DNA from: Tubiluchus corallicola
Lineage: Eukaryota; Priapulida; Priapulimorpha; Priapulimorphida; Tubiluchidae
Direction: 5' to 3'
NCBI GenBank assembly: GCA_030141605.1
Contig: JAQGDQ010000006.1
Coordinates: 412,501-476,500 of the forward strand
DNA length: 64,000 nt
The translations under genes and the position numbers were made by a program. The notes under the pieces were generated by a model, which was not told the DNA's origin, searched no databases, and worked only from the letters and a program-made list of their open reading frames with translations. Shown piece by piece: positions 63,631 to 64,000 of this stretch. Within the stretch, counting starts at the first letter, position 1, and each line of letters opens with the position of its first letter.

Positions 63631-64000
63631 ATGATAACGGGTGAAAAAAGTCAACTTAATGTCTATCAGCGCTACGTGTTTTCCTGTGAAAAGCTTTGTG
63701 TGCCAGTAAATACTTACATTAAAGGATATCTGTTAAGCAAAGAGGATAATAGAACTGATGAACTAAAACTGCCTGGGAATTTGGCCAAAGTGATAAATGA
63801 ATCAGATGCTAGGAGACTTGATGATAATGATGTAAATGTATTATGCGATTTGCTGACTAGTGGAAATGTCGATTGTCGTATTCTTGAATTGCAGTATAAT
63901 AACATTACAGACGTAGGTGCAAATCATTTGAAATGTTTGTTGCAACAGAGTTACTCTTTAGAAGACCTGAATTTGGCATTTAATAGCATAGGAGCCACCG
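63631..64000 (+). CDS. LRRC34: LRRC34-like leucine-rich repeat protein, 5' part
   Basis: An ATG at 63631 opens 123 codons that run off the right edge. After a non-repeat start of about 50 residues comes NDVNVLCDLLTSGN, then ILELQYNNITDVGANHLKCL and LEDLNLAFNSIG. These are two ribonuclease-inhibitor-type leucine-rich repeats. The order and wording match LRRC34 as I recall it (DEDFLILSKVLQNN, then LDVRYNLLTDVGA, then LNLMFNDIG). LRRC34 is expressed in germ and pluripotent cells and is thought to act in the nucleolus. Another RI-type LRR protein is possible, since only the beginning is visible. The gene starts about 180 bp after duplication copy B. Confidence 0.7.
   Translation, partial: MITGEKSQLNVYQRYVFSCEKLCVPVNTYIKGYLLSKEDNRTDELKLPGNLAKVINESDARRLDDNDVNVLCDLLTSGNVDCRILELQYNNITDVGANHLKCLLQQSYSLEDLNLAFNSIGAT

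Overview
The window looks like nuclear DNA of an invertebrate animal. It is AT-rich and gene-poor, and its genes are split by GT-AG introns with short exons. Their closest relatives by eye are animal proteins, several of them germ-line ones. It carries animal-type SINEs, LINEs and a TA-flanked DNA transposon. I see no bacterial operons, rRNA operon or CRISPR array. I cannot name the phylum from the sequence.

Layout from left to right. On the minus strand, 0.3-5.2 kb is a six-exon gene for a secreted protein of the TGF-beta propeptide type; unexpectedly, its readable frame ends without the cystine-knot ligand. At 7.9-11.1 kb (minus) is a two-exon KLHL10 (BTB-BACK-Kelch, Cullin-3 adaptor). From 12.5 to 32.6 kb (minus) six exon-like ORFs are compatible in splice phase; the last encodes what looks like the C-terminal end of a protein kinase, and the model is tentative. 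Its introns hold a 145-bp tandem repeat, a degenerate LINE, two hairpins and two 5S-like SINE copies. At 38.4-39.1 kb (minus) is an intronless YEATS4/GAS41, with a 23-copy 37-bp minisatellite directly upstream. At 42.7-49.2 kb (plus) is a complete nine-exon PSMC3IP/HOP2, with a tRNA-derived SINE and a pogo/mariner-like MITE in its introns. At 51.3-55.6 kb (minus) is a five-exon ABITRAM/FAM206A with a long extra C-terminal tail. A CR1-like LINE remnant lies near 56.2-56.9 kb. At 58.2-63.5 kb is a tandem duplication of about 2.5-2.7 kb, each copy carrying a different insertion. At 63.6 kb the first exon of an LRRC34-like gene (plus) begins and runs off the window.

The genes are not an operon or pathway and are transcribed from both strands. 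Three of them (KLHL10, PSMC3IP, LRRC34) have relatives known for testis or germ-line roles, and YEATS4 is a general chromatin factor. This may be chance. The firm calls are KLHL10, YEATS4, PSMC3IP and ABITRAM, all of which join in frame across every splice junction I placed by hand. LRRC34 and the TGF-beta propeptide gene are good but less certain.
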